A DNA stretch of 64,000 nucleotides from positions 1,178,001-1,242,000 of the forward strand of contig NZ_CP116942.1 of NCBI RefSeq assembly GCF_028532485.1, read 5' to 3'. Below the pieces are notes generated by a model. That model had not been told where the DNA came from. It did no database searches and saw only the letters and a program-made list of their open reading frames with translations. This stretch comes from Iamia majanohamensis. GTDB taxonomy: Bacteria > Actinomycetota > Acidimicrobiia > Acidimicrobiales > Iamiaceae. A program made the translations under genes and the position numbers. Positions 57,015-64,000 of the stretch are shown here, one piece after another. The stretch's first letter is position 1, and each line of letters opens with the position of its first letter.

Positions 57015-58622
57015 ATGACCGACACCCCCCGCTCCGTCGACCTGCTGGTGGTGGGGGCCGGGTTCGCCGGGCTCTACATGCTCCACCGGGCGCGGGGCCA
57101 GGGCCTCGACACCGTGGTGGTGGAGGCGGCCGAGGGCGTGGGCGGCACGTGGTGGTGGAACCGCTACCCCGGGGCTCGCTGCGACGTGGAGAGCGTCGAG
57201 TACTCCTACTCCTTCGACGAGGACCTCCAGCAGGAGTGGGAGTGGTCCGAGCGCTACGCCCCCCAGCCCGAGATCCTCCGCTACCTCGAGCACGTGGCCG
57301 ACCGCTTCGACCTCCGCCGCGACATCGTCCTCGGCACCCGGGTCACCGCGGCCGGCTGGGACGACGCCGCCGGCCGCTGGCGGATCACCACCGACGCCGC
57401 CGACGGCCCCGCCTACGACGCCCGCTGCATGGTCATGGCCACCGGCTGCCTGTCGATGCCCATGACCCCCGACATCCCTGGCGCCGAGGACTTCGCCGGC
57501 ACCACCCTGCACACCGGACGGTGGCCGGCCGAGGGCGTCGACGTCACCGGGCAGCGGGTGGGCGTGATCGGCACCGGGTCCTCGGGCGTCCAGTCCGTGC
57601 CCGTCCTGGCCCGCGACGCGGCCGAGCTCACCGTCTTCCAGCGCACGCCCGCCTACACGGTGCCGGCCCACAACGGCCCCCTCGACCCCGACGAGGTGGC
57701 TGCGATCAAGGCCGGATACCCCGAGCTGCGCGAGGCGAACCGGCAGATGGGCACCGCCTTCGGGGCCCGCTTCCCCCCGAACGACGGCTCCGCCCTGGCC
57801 GTCGACGAGGAGGAGCGGACCGAGGTCTACGAGCGCCGGTGGGCCGCCGGCGGCCTGCCCTTCCTCGCTGCGTTCAACGACCTGCTGGTCGACCCCGCGG
57901 CCAACGAGACGGCGGCCGACTTCGTGCGGGGCAAGGTCCGCTCCATCGTCGACGACCCCGAGGTGGCCGAGCGCCTGAGCCCCCGGCAGGTCATCGGGTG
58001 CAAGCGGATGTGCGTCGACACCGGCTACCTCGCCACCTTCAACCGGGCGAACGTGCACCTGGTCGACGTGGCCGAGACGCCGATCGAGGCCGTCACCCCC
58101 GAGGGCGTGCGCACCACTGAGGGCACCACCGAGCTCGACGTCCTCGTCTTCGCCACCGGCTTCGACGCCATGACCGGCGCCCTGGCCCGCATCGCCATCA
58201 CCGGGCGGGACGGCCGGCGCCTCGCCGACGAGTGGGAGGCCGGGCCCCACACCTACCTGGGGCTGGCCATGGAGGGCTTCCCCAACCTGTTCACCGTCAC
58301 CGGACCGGGCAGCCCCTCGGTGCTCACCAACATGGTCGTCTCCATCGAGCACCACGTGGAGTGGATCGGCGACCTGCTGGCCCACGCCGAGGAGGTGGGC
58401 GCCGAGCGCATCGAAGCCGACCACGGGGCCCAGGAGGGCTGGGTGGAGTACGTCAACGCGGTGGCCGGCATCACCCTGTTCCCCACGTGCAGCTCCTGGT
58501 ACCTGGGAGCCAACGTGCCCGGCAAGCCCCGGGTGTTCATGCCCCTGCCCGGGTTCCCGGCCTACGCCGAGCACTGCGCCCACGTGGCCGCGAACGGCTA
58601 CGAGGGCTTCACCCTCACCTGA
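57015..58622 (+). CDS. Flavin-binding Baeyer-Villiger monooxygenase
   Basis: 535 residues from ATG 57015, GGAGG 6 bases upstream. FAD loop VVGAGFAGLYMLHRA, then GGTWWWNRYPGARCDVESVEYSYSFDEDLQQEWEWSERYAPQPEILRYLEHVADRFDLR, as in cyclohexanone monooxygenase. The BVMO fingerprint FxGxxxHxxxW is present as FAGTTLHTGRW. NADPH loop VIGTGSSGVQSVPVLA, and late GPGSPSVLTNMVVSIEHHVEWI. It oxidises ketones to esters or lactones with NADPH and O2. Tandem with the HsaA-like gene, separated by the palindromic repeat pair. Confidence 0.95.
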   Translation: MTDTPRSVDLLVVGAGFAGLYMLHRARGQGLDTVVVEAAEGVGGTWWWNRYPGARCDVESVEYSYSFDEDLQQEWEWSERYAPQPEILRYLEHVADRFDLRRDIVLGTRVTAAGWDDAAGRWRITTDAADGPAYDARCMVMATGCLSMPMTPDIPGAEDFAGTTLHTGRWPAEGVDVTGQRVGVIGTGSSGVQSVPVLARDAAELTVFQRTPAYTVPAHNGPLDPDEVAAIKAGYPELREANRQMGTAFGARFPPNDGSALAVDEEERTEVYERRWAAGGLPFLAAFNDLLVDPAANETAADFVRGKVRSIVDDPEVAERLSPRQVIGCKRMCVDTGYLATFNRANVHLVDVAETPIEAVTPEGVRTTEGTTELDVLVFATGFDAMTGALARIAITGRDGRRLADEWEAGPHTYLGLAMEGFPNLFTVTGPGSPSVLTNMVVSIEHHVEWIGDLLAHAEEVGAERIEADHGAQEGWVEYVNAVAGITLFPTCSSWYLGANVPGKPRVFMPLPGFPAYAEHCAHVAANGYEGFTLT

Positions 58623-58665
58623 GCGCCCGGCCGATCAGGTGCCGGCGTGCCCGATGCCGCCGGGC

Positions 58666-59106
58666 TCAGGCCGCCAGGGCCTGCAGGAGCATCACCGCGA
58701 GGAGGACCCCTCGCCCGGACCACGCCACCGTGCGGACCCAGTTGGTCGCCACCAGCCCGGCCCCGACCTCGGGGCCGGGAGCGTCGAGCATCCGGCGGTG
58801 CCGCGGCACCAAGAGGGCGACGGTGGCGCCCAGGGCCACGGCCAGCAGCACCGCCGCCACCCAGGGCAGCACGGGCGCGACGCCCTCGGGCGCGGCGGCC
58901 AGCAGCACGAGGGTGGTGACGCCCTCGACCGCCATCGGCGGCCCGACCACGAACGAGGTGAGGGTCTGGTGGCGGGCCCCGACCTCCGCCGACCGGTCGG
59001 CGCCGATCGTCCCGAGCAGCGGGTAGTGCACCACCTGCACGAACCAGATGACCCCCACCATCGTCCAGGTCGCCGTCGCGCCCAGCACCAGCACCACGTC
59101 GTCCAC
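58666..59106 (-). CDS. Four-helix membrane protein, DUF1772-like
   Basis: 146 residues from GTG 59106. Membrane segments VVLVLGATATWTMVGVIWFVQVVHYPLLG, FVVGPPMAVEGVTTLVLLAA, VLPWVAAVLLAVALGATVALLV and VAWSGRGVLLAVMLLQALAA. WFVQVVHYPLL and NWVRTVAWSGRGVL are recurrent in unnamed bacterial integral membrane proteins of this size. No function assigned. Convergent with the BVMO gene, 43 bases apart. Confidence 0.78.
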   Translation of the reverse strand: MDDVVLVLGATATWTMVGVIWFVQVVHYPLLGTIGADRSAEVGARHQTLTSFVVGPPMAVEGVTTLVLLAAAPEGVAPVLPWVAAVLLAVALGATVALLVPRHRRMLDAPGPEVGAGLVATNWVRTVAWSGRGVLLAVMLLQALAA

Positions 59107-59172
59107 GGCGGGAACCTAGGCCCGGCCGTCGCCGGCGGCCGGCTCCGAGCGACCGGCAGCCCGGGTCGGCGA

Positions 59173-59856
59173 CTAGGCCGTGGGGCCGAAGGCCTCGGTG
59201 CGGATGGCCCCGGGGGGGCAGCCGAGGCGGTCGAGCAGGTCGACCACGTGGGCCACGAAGTCCTTCGGGCCGCACACGTAGGCGGTGGCGCCGGGGATGA
59301 GGGCGTCGCGCAGGTCCTCCACCCGCAGGCGCCCGGCCTCCCGCTGGATCGAGGACCCGGCGCGGGTGCAGACCACCGAGACCTCGGGGCCCACCATCTC
59401 GTCGCGGTAGGGGAGGTCGGCGGCGGTCCGGACCGACGCCACCAGCCGCACCAGCCCGGGTTGGCAGCTCTCCCGGGCCAGGCGGAGCATCGAGACCAGC
59501 GGCACCAGGCCCGTGCCGCCCCCCACCAGCAGGGCCGGGGTGCGACACCCCCAGGTGAACGAGCCCCGGGGGCCGTCGACCTCGATGACGTCGCCGGGGC
59601 GGGTGCGGTCGTGGAGGGCGCCGGAGACCCGGCCGCCCGCCAGGCGCTCGACGGTGATGTCGATCGTCCGGGCCCGGCCCGGCGGGCTGGCCACGGAGTA
59701 GGAGCGCCGGGCGCCGACCGACGGCAGGCGCACCTTCACGTGCTGGCCGGCCTCGTGGCCCAGCGGGGCGCCGAGGTCGAGGCGGAAGGTGGAGATGCTC
59801 GGCGTCTCGCGCCGCACCGAGACCAGGGTGGCCCGGTGGGTGGTGCGCTCCGCCAT
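59173..59856 (-). CDS. FAD/NAD-binding ferredoxin reductase-like oxidoreductase
   Basis: 227 residues from ATG 59856. FNR fold: GQHVKVRLPSVGARRSYSVASPPGRA contains the RSYS FAD motif; GDVIEVDGPRGSFTW; NAD loop LLVGGGTGLVPLVSMLRLA; and the terminal AYVCGPKDFVAHVVDLL. No 2Fe-2S domain, so it is the bare reductase module. It could pass electrons from NAD(P)H to an oxygenase partner such as the HsaA-like enzyme, though it is not adjacent. Divergent from the GlxA-type gene across a large hairpin. Confidence 0.9.
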   Translation of the reverse strand: MAERTTHRATLVSVRRETPSISTFRLDLGAPLGHEAGQHVKVRLPSVGARRSYSVASPPGRARTIDITVERLAGGRVSGALHDRTRPGDVIEVDGPRGSFTWGCRTPALLVGGGTGLVPLVSMLRLARESCQPGLVRLVASVRTAADLPYRDEMVGPEVSVVCTRAGSSIQREAGRLRVEDLRDALIPGATAYVCGPKDFVAHVVDLLDRLGCPPGAIRTEAFGPTA

Positions 59857-59904
59857 CGACCCTGTGTACCAGCACGACCCGCCCGCCGGTCACCCCCACC
59901 CCGG

Positions 59905-59956
59905 CGAACCAGCGACCAGACGCGTGGTCCGGGCGACGCGTCTGGTCTCTGGTTCG
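59905..59956. repeat. Long intergenic inverted repeat
   Basis: 21-base arms at 59905-59925 and 59936-59956 pair at 20 of 21 positions, 10-base loop; core ACGCGTCTGGTC. It shares the 9-mer TCTGGTCTC with the repeat at 56772. Located between divergent starts at 59856 and 60026, so it may regulate one or both genes. Confidence 0.8.
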
Positions 59957-60025
59957 AGCGAGAGTGGCAGGGATCGTCACAGGGTTGTCCTTGCCGCCAC
60001 CGCCTGCGAGGGCGACGATGGCGCC

Positions 60026-61015
60026 GTGGACGCACGTCGCACCGTCGTGCTGGTGGCCTACGACGGCTTCCAGCTGCTCGACCTGGCCGGGCCGTCCGAC
60101 GTGCTGGCCACCGCCACCACGCTGCTCGGCGGCCACGACGGCTACCGCCTGGTGGTGGCCACCCCCGGTGGGGCGACCGTCGCCAGCACCAGCGGGGTGC
60201 GCACGGCGGCCGACGTGGCCCTGGCCGACGCGCCCGCCGGCCCGGTGCACACCGCACTGGTCGTGGGCGGCGCCGGGTCCCGCCCGGCGGCCGCCGACCC
60301 CGCCCTGCTCGCCCAGGTCCGCGCCCTGTCGGCCGCGGCCGAGCGCACCGCGTCGGTCTGCACCGGTGCCCTCGTGCTGGCTGCGGCCGGGCTCCTCGAC
60401 GGCTACCGGGCCACCACCCACTGGGCCTGGTGCGACCACCTGGCCCGCACCCCGGGGGTGGACGTCGAGCCCGACCGCATCCACGTCCACGACCGCGACC
60501 GGTGGACCTCGGCCGGCGTGACCGCGGGGATCGACCTGGCCCTGGCCCTGGTCGAGGCCGACCACGGGCCCGACCTGGCCCACGAGGTGGCCCGGTGGCT
60601 CGTCGTCTTCGCCCGCCGGCCCGGGGGCCAGGCCCAGTTCAGCGCCCAGCTGCGGGGCCAGGACGCCCACGACCCACGCCTCCGCGACCTCCTGCGCTGG
60701 CTGCCCGACCACCTCGACGGCGACCTGGCCGTGGCCCGCCTGGCCGCCCGCGCCGGCATGAGCCCCCGCACCTTCGCCCGTGCCTTCCGGGCCCAGGTCG
60801 GGACCACGCCAGCGGCCCACGTGGAGGCCCTCCGCGTGGAGGCGGCGCGGCGACTGCTGGAGACCACCGACCTCACCGTCGCCGCCGTGGCCCGCGCCGT
60901 GGGCCTGGGCCGGCCCGAGACGCTCCACCGAGCCTTCTCCCGCCGGGTCGGCACCACGCCGGACCGGTACCGGCAGCACCACGCCCACCCCACCACCACA
61001 GGAGCCACGCCGTGA
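60026..61015 (+). CDS. GlxA family transcriptional regulator (DJ-1/PfpI + AraC HTH)
   Basis: 329 residues from GTG 60026. Residues 1-190: DJ-1/PfpI-like domain with VVLVAYDGFQLLDLAGPSDVLA and SVCTGALVLAAAGLLDGYRATTHW. Residues 215-315: AraC/XylS double HTH, LAVARLAARAGMSPRTFARAFRAQVGTTPAAHVEALRVEAARRLLETTDLTVAAVARAVGLGRPETLHRAFSRRVGTTPDRYRQ. These regulators usually control a neighbouring gene; the coupled DJ-1 protein gene (GTGA overlap) is the obvious partner. Ligand unknown. Confidence 0.92.
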   Translation: MDARRTVVLVAYDGFQLLDLAGPSDVLATATTLLGGHDGYRLVVATPGGATVASTSGVRTAADVALADAPAGPVHTALVVGGAGSRPAAADPALLAQVRALSAAAERTASVCTGALVLAAAGLLDGYRATTHWAWCDHLARTPGVDVEPDRIHVHDRDRWTSAGVTAGIDLALALVEADHGPDLAHEVARWLVVFARRPGGQAQFSAQLRGQDAHDPRLRDLLRWLPDHLDGDLAVARLAARAGMSPRTFARAFRAQVGTTPAAHVEALRVEAARRLLETTDLTVAAVARAVGLGRPETLHRAFSRRVGTTPDRYRQHHAHPTTTGATP

Positions 61016-61662
61016 AGATCGCCCTGCCCGTCTACCCGGGCCTCACCGTCCTCGACCTCATCGGTCCCTTCCAGGTCCTCAGCCAGCTGCCGAGCGAGGA
61101 GGTCGTGCTGGTCACGTCCGAGCCCGGCATCGTGGCCGACGACACCGGGCTGGTGCGCCTCGAGGTCACCACCGCCCTGGCCGACGTGCCCGCCCCCGAC
61201 GGGGTGGTCGTCCCCGGCGGGTTCGGCACCCGCCGCCTGCTGCGCGACGGCGACCCGCTGGTCGACTGGCTGGCCGCGGTCCACCCGACCACCACCTTCA
61301 CCGCCAGCGTGTGCACCGGCGCCCTGCTCCTCGGCCAGGCCGGGATCCTCGACGGCCTGGAGGCCACCACCCACTGGAGCGCCTACGACACCCTCGCCTC
61401 CCTCGGGGCCACGCCCACGGCCGAGCGGGTGGTGCGCCGGGGGAAGGTGTGGACCGCGGCCGGGGTGTCGGCCGGGATCGACCTGGCCCTCGCCCTGGTG
61501 GCCGACCTCCACGACGACGACGTGGCCCGGGCCGTCCAGCTGGGGATCGAGTACGACCCCCAGCCGCCGTTCGACGCCGGGTCGCCCTCCAAGGTCGACC
61601 CCGACCTGCTCGCCTTCGTGCGGGCCGTGTCGGCCGAGCGCGAGGCCGCCGCCCTGGCCTGA
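61012..61662 (+). CDS. DJ-1/PfpI family protein (isonitrile hydratase-like)
   Basis: 216 residues from GTG 61012. KIALPVYPGLTVLDLIGPFQVLSQLP, GVVVPGGFGTRRLL, and the nucleophile elbow TASVCTGALLLGQAGILDGLEATTHWSAYDTL, with Cys as nucleophile; VWTAAGVSAGIDLALALVADLHDDDVARAVQLGIEYDPQPPFDAGSP follows the pattern of cyclohexyl-isocyanide hydratases. It may hydrate isonitriles or act as a related hydrolase or glyoxalase-like enzyme. Encoded with, and probably controlled by, the GlxA-type regulator. Confidence 0.88.
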   Translation: MKIALPVYPGLTVLDLIGPFQVLSQLPSEEVVLVTSEPGIVADDTGLVRLEVTTALADVPAPDGVVVPGGFGTRRLLRDGDPLVDWLAAVHPTTTFTASVCTGALLLGQAGILDGLEATTHWSAYDTLASLGATPTAERVVRRGKVWTAAGVSAGIDLALALVADLHDDDVARAVQLGIEYDPQPPFDAGSPSKVDPDLLAFVRAVSAEREAAALA

Positions 61663-61672
61663 ACCCCCCATC

Positions 61673-61795
61673 CCTGCGACGCCCGTCAGCGGTCGTGCTG
61701 GTCGAGCGTCGCAGGTTCGGGGGGTGGCGGTCGGCCGGTCGTTCCTGCGACGTCCGTCAGCGGTCGTGCTGGTCGAGCGTCGCAGGTTCGGGGGG
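61673..61795. repeat. Tandem pair of 52-bp palindromic units, 71-bp period
   Basis: Copies 61673-61724 and 61744-61795 are identical at 51 of 52 positions. Each begins CCTGCGACG and contains the complement CGTCGCAGG, giving a roughly 9-bp stem. They occupy the gap between the convergent genes ending at 61662 and 61862. Confidence 0.88.
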
Positions 61796-61861
61796 CGGGG
61801 GGATGGCGTTCGGACCGTCGACGTCGACGTCGGTGTCGGGCCGTCGGCGTCGGGGCCCGGG

Positions 61862-62845
61862 TCAGCCGTGCTGCCAGACCCGCTGGCGGAGGGTGCGGGT
61901 GCCCTCCAGGGCGACGGCGTCGAGGCGGGCCCGCTCGTCGCCGGTGAGCGACCACCCCAGGGCGCCCGCGTTCTGGGCCGCCTGGTCGGCGTCCTTGGCC
62001 CCCGGGATGGGCACGGTGCCGTGCTCGATGAGCCAGCGCAGGGCCACCTGGGCGGGCGTGCGGTCGTGGGCCTCGGCCACCTCGCGCTGGACGGCGACCA
62101 CGCGCTCCACCTCCTCCATGGGGTGGGTCGAGAACGTGCGGCTGCCGGGCGGGGGCGCGGCGGACGAGTACTTGCCGGTGAGGCGACCCTGGCCGAGCGG
62201 CGAGTAGGCGAGGGGCACCACGCCGAGCCGGCGGCAGGCGTCGAGGAGCCCGACGGTGTCGGGGCGGCGCCGCAGCAGCGAGACCTCGACCTGGTTCGAG
62301 GCCAGCGCCACGCCCTGGCGACCGAGGGCGACGTGGATCCGCTCCATCTCCCGCACCGAGTAGTTCGACACGCCGACGGCCTGGGTCAGGCCCTCGTCCA
62401 CCACGGCGGCCAGGGCCTCGGCCAGCGCGCCCTGGGAGCGCAGGCTCACCGGCCCGTGGAGCTGGTAGAGGTCCACGCGCTCGACGCCCAGGCGGTCGAT
62501 GGAGGCGCGCAGGGCGTCGCGCAGCGCGGTGCGCACGCCCAGCTTGTGGGGCAGCGGCATGAACTTGGTGGCCAGCACCAGGCCGTCCCGGCGGGAGGGG
62601 TCGGCCGCCAGCAGCCGGCCGATGATGCGCTCGCTCTCCCCACCGCCGTAGACCTCGGCCGTGTCGACCAGGGCCACCCCGGCGTCGAGGGTGGCCGTCC
62701 AGGCCTCGGCGATGCGGTCCTCGGTGAGGTCGGTGTCGTAGCCCCCCATCCCCCAGGTGGCGCGGTCGCCCCAGGCCCAGGTGCCGAGGCCGAGCGGGGC
62801 CACCGAGGTGGGGCAGCCCGGGAAGGTGACGCCGTGGTCGGTCAT
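61862..62845 (-). CDS. Aldo/keto reductase
   Basis: 327 residues from ATG 62845. (Alpha/beta)8 barrel with the full tetrad: Asp and Tyr in VDTAEVYGGGESERIIGRLL, Lys in LATKFMPLP, His in DLYQLHGP. SNYSVREMERIHVAL, SNQVEVSLLRRRP, PLAYSPLGQGRLTGKY and VPIPGAKDADQAAQNAGALGW fit the AKR11/12-type group with an NADPH-binding end. Reduces an aldehyde or ketone; substrate unknown. Convergent with the DJ-1 gene. Confidence 0.93.
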   Translation of the reverse strand: MTDHGVTFPGCPTSVAPLGLGTWAWGDRATWGMGGYDTDLTEDRIAEAWTATLDAGVALVDTAEVYGGGESERIIGRLLAADPSRRDGLVLATKFMPLPHKLGVRTALRDALRASIDRLGVERVDLYQLHGPVSLRSQGALAEALAAVVDEGLTQAVGVSNYSVREMERIHVALGRQGVALASNQVEVSLLRRRPDTVGLLDACRRLGVVPLAYSPLGQGRLTGKYSSAAPPPGSRTFSTHPMEEVERVVAVQREVAEAHDRTPAQVALRWLIEHGTVPIPGAKDADQAAQNAGALGWSLTGDERARLDAVALEGTRTLRQRVWQHG

Positions 62846-62940
62846 CGGTGGGGGAGGGGTGTCGGCACGGCGGTCGACCCTACCGAGGCGGGCCGCCGGC
62901 TCCGGGCCGGCGGCTCCGGTCCGGCCGGGACCGGGGTGGG

Positions 62941-63426
62941 TCAGCGGCAGTCCCGGCAGAGGCCGGTGATGGTGAGCCGGTGCGGGGCGGCGGCGAAGCC
63001 GTAGCGGGCGTCGAGCACCTCGGCCAGGGGCCCGACCACGTCGGCGGCGGCCTCCTCCACCCGGCCGCAGCGGGTGCAGACCAGGTGGTGGTGGGCGTGG
63101 TCGACGAGGTGGAACACGGCCGGGCCGGGGCCGAGGTCGACCCGCGCCACGACGTCGAGCTCCTCGAGGGCCTCGAGGGTCCGGTACACCGTCGACAGGT
63201 GCACGTCGGGGTGCTCGGCCTGCACCGCGGCGGCCACGTCCTCGGCCGTCACGTGGTGGTCGTCGCCGGCGTGGAGGGTCGTGACCACGGCCCGGCGGGC
63301 GGTGGTGATGCGTCCGCCCGCACCCCGCAGGAGCTCGAGGGTGGTGGCGATGCGCTCGGCCACCTCCTCGTCGGTGTGGGCGTGGGCGTGGCCTCGGGGG
63401 TGGGCCGGGGCGGGGTCGACGGACAT
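62941..63426 (-). CDS. Fur family metalloregulator
   Basis: 161 residues from ATG 63426. A His-rich N-terminus (HPRGHAHAHTDEE) is followed by the winged helix LELLRGAGGRITTARRAVVTTLHAGDDHHVTAEDVAAAVQAEHPDVHLSTVYRTLEALEELDVV. The dimer/metal domain includes VFHLVDHAHHHLVCTRCGRVEE and a terminal LCRDCR, so both CxxC pairs of the structural zinc site are present. Fur, Zur or Nur cannot be told apart by eye, but the divergent cbiM gene favours Ni/Co control. The palindrome at 63523-63539 is its likely target. Confidence 0.9.
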   Translation of the reverse strand: MSVDPAPAHPRGHAHAHTDEEVAERIATTLELLRGAGGRITTARRAVVTTLHAGDDHHVTAEDVAAAVQAEHPDVHLSTVYRTLEALEELDVVARVDLGPGPAVFHLVDHAHHHLVCTRCGRVEEAAADVVGPLAEVLDARYGFAAAPHRLTITGLCRDCR

Positions 63427-63490
63427 GGCCCACCCATGGTGCCGCACGCCGCCGGCGGGTGCGCCCGGGCCGGGCGGTGACCTCCGCCAT

Positions 63491-63504
63491 CCCCAACCTT
63501 GGGG
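63491..63504. promoter_or_regulatory. CCCCAA-cc-TTGGGG palindrome
   Basis: Perfect 6-base arms with a 2-base centre, between the divergent Fur-family and cbiM genes. It could be a second operator or part of the fur promoter. Confidence 0.35.
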
Positions 63505-63516
63505 GGTGCGAAGCCC

Positions 63517-63545
63517 TGGCAGCTGCGAACCACTTGCAGTACGGT
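63517..63545 (+). promoter_or_regulatory. cbiM promoter with palindromic operator in the spacer
   Basis: -35-like TGGCAG (63517-63522), -10 TACGGT (63540-63545), exact 17-base spacer. The spacer itself is the imperfect palindrome CTGCGAACCACTTGCAG (63523-63539). Seven bases separate the -10 from ATG 63553, so the message should be leaderless. A Fur-type dimer here would block polymerase directly. Confidence 0.6.
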
Positions 63546-63552
63546 GCCGCGC

Positions 63553-64000
63553 ATGCACGCCCCCGACGGCTTCATCGACGCCCCGACCTCGATCGCCATG
63601 GGTGCGCTGGCCGCCGGCGGCGTGGGCCTGGCCCTGAGGAAGGCCGGGGCCGACCTCGACGAGAAGCGGGTGCCCCTCGCCGGGCTGGTGTCGGCCTTCA
63701 TCTTCGCGGTGCAGATGCTGAACTTCCCCGTGGCCGGCGGCACCAGCGGGCACCTCATGGGAGGAGTCCTGGCCGCGGTGCTGCTGGGGCCGTGGGTCGG
63801 GTCGTTGTGCGTCACCGTCGTCGTCGTGGTGCAGGCCCTCCTCTTCGCCGACGGCGGCCTCACCGCCCTCGGCTTCAACGTCGTGAACATGGCCCTCGTC
63901 ACCGCCCTCGGCGGCTACCTCGTCTTCGTGGGGCTGCGCAAGGTCCTCCCGAAGACCAAGGGCGGCGTGGTCGTGGCCTCGGGCGTCGCGGCGGGCATCA
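63553..64000 (+). CDS. cbiM: Energy-coupling factor cobalt/nickel transporter CbiM, 3' end cut by window
   Basis: 149 full codons visible from ATG 63553. MHAPDGFID is the conserved CbiM/NikM N-terminus whose Met-His binds the Co/Ni ion. Membrane segments and the motifs FIFAVQMLNFPVAGGTSGHLMGGVLAAVLLGPW, LLFADGGLTALGFNVVNMALV follow, all standard for the S component of ECF-type Co2+/Ni2+ importers. The remaining part and any cbiN/Q/O genes lie beyond the window. Divergent from the Fur-family gene. Confidence 0.93.
   Translation, partial: MHAPDGFIDAPTSIAMGALAAGGVGLALRKAGADLDEKRVPLAGLVSAFIFAVQMLNFPVAGGTSGHLMGGVLAAVLLGPWVGSLCVTVVVVVQALLFADGGLTALGFNVVNMALVTALGGYLVFVGLRKVLPKTKGGVVVASGVAAGI

Noticed and set aside
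53702-61795. Palindromic pairs as Rho-independent terminators
   Set aside because: They also occur in a divergent gap and between tandem genes, are duplicated, and lack U-tracts.
1-64000. tRNA, rRNA or insertion sequences
   Set aside because: I found no cloverleaf-like or rRNA-like segments and no transposase motif on either strand by reading; short ncRNAs cannot be excluded by eye.

Overview
The window is very GC-rich DNA with many GTG starts, Shine-Dalgarno sequences of the AAGGAG/GGAGG type, tightly packed genes and long chance open frames antisense to real genes. The gene content (mycothiol-type maleylpyruvate isomerase family protein, DUF3618 and DUF1469 proteins, a sigma-B/F type sigma factor, GAF-ANTAR regulator, LAxTG sorting signal, split LigD) points to a high-GC actinobacterium. 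Placement near Acidimicrobiia is my inference from gene style, not shown by a marker gene. I see no rRNA, tRNA, CRISPR array, transposase or phage structural gene, and no gene-free stretch longer than about 280 bases.

Layout. 0-5.8 kb: histidine phosphatase fragment, LuxR-type regulator with an atypical receiver, coiled-coil protein, MgtC/SapB protein, HAD hydrolase, then a small envelope/stress cluster (acidic protein, DUF1469, DUF3618) closed by a double terminator. 5.9-9.2 kb: four-gene overlapping operon (ion channel-like protein, alpha/beta hydrolase, MTHFR-like protein, methyltransferase). 9.2-16.6 kb: DUF3253, YihY/BrkB, mechanosensitive-channel-like protein, acidic lipoprotein, PMT-type and YfhO-type glycosyltransferases. 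16.6-23.9 kb: second LuxR-type regulator, peptide deformylase with a Cys-rich extension, LigD split over three overlapping genes (PE, Lig, Pol), PEBP protein, cytochrome b/molybdopterin oxidoreductase pair, CsbD and Rho-N-like stress proteins. 23.9-29.4 kb: five overlapping genes (four glycosyltransferases plus an Stf0 sulfotransferase) facing a second, divergent sulfotransferase. 29.6-38.6 kb: conserved unknown protein, epimerase-PncC fusion, third LuxR-type HTH protein, shikimate kinase, acyl-CoA dehydrogenase, sigma-B/F-type factor, DisA_N-type protein, GAF-ANTAR protein, and an ECF sigma gene lacking region 4.

38.6-48.7 kb is a probable heme-acquisition island: heme oxygenase facing a surface protein, HmuT-like lipoprotein, LAxTG-anchored protein, a secreted protein with DUF4214 repeats, HmuU-like permease, HmuV-like ATPase, TetR regulator and DUF2470 protein. 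The three secreted proteins share a neocarzinostatin-like domain; this family next to HmuTUV is the best candidate for an under-described system here. 48.9-52.2 kb holds two secreted low-complexity repeat proteins. 52.4-64 kb is metabolic (CoA-transferase, mycothiol-dependent enzyme, DsbA-like, HsaA-like flavin enzyme, Baeyer-Villiger monooxygenase, ferredoxin-reductase-like, GlxA regulator plus DJ-1 protein, aldo/keto reductase) and ends with a Fur-family gene divergent from a cobalt/nickel transporter gene (cbiM). This last third carries unusual tandem pairs of intergenic palindromic units with recurring 62- or 71-bp periods.
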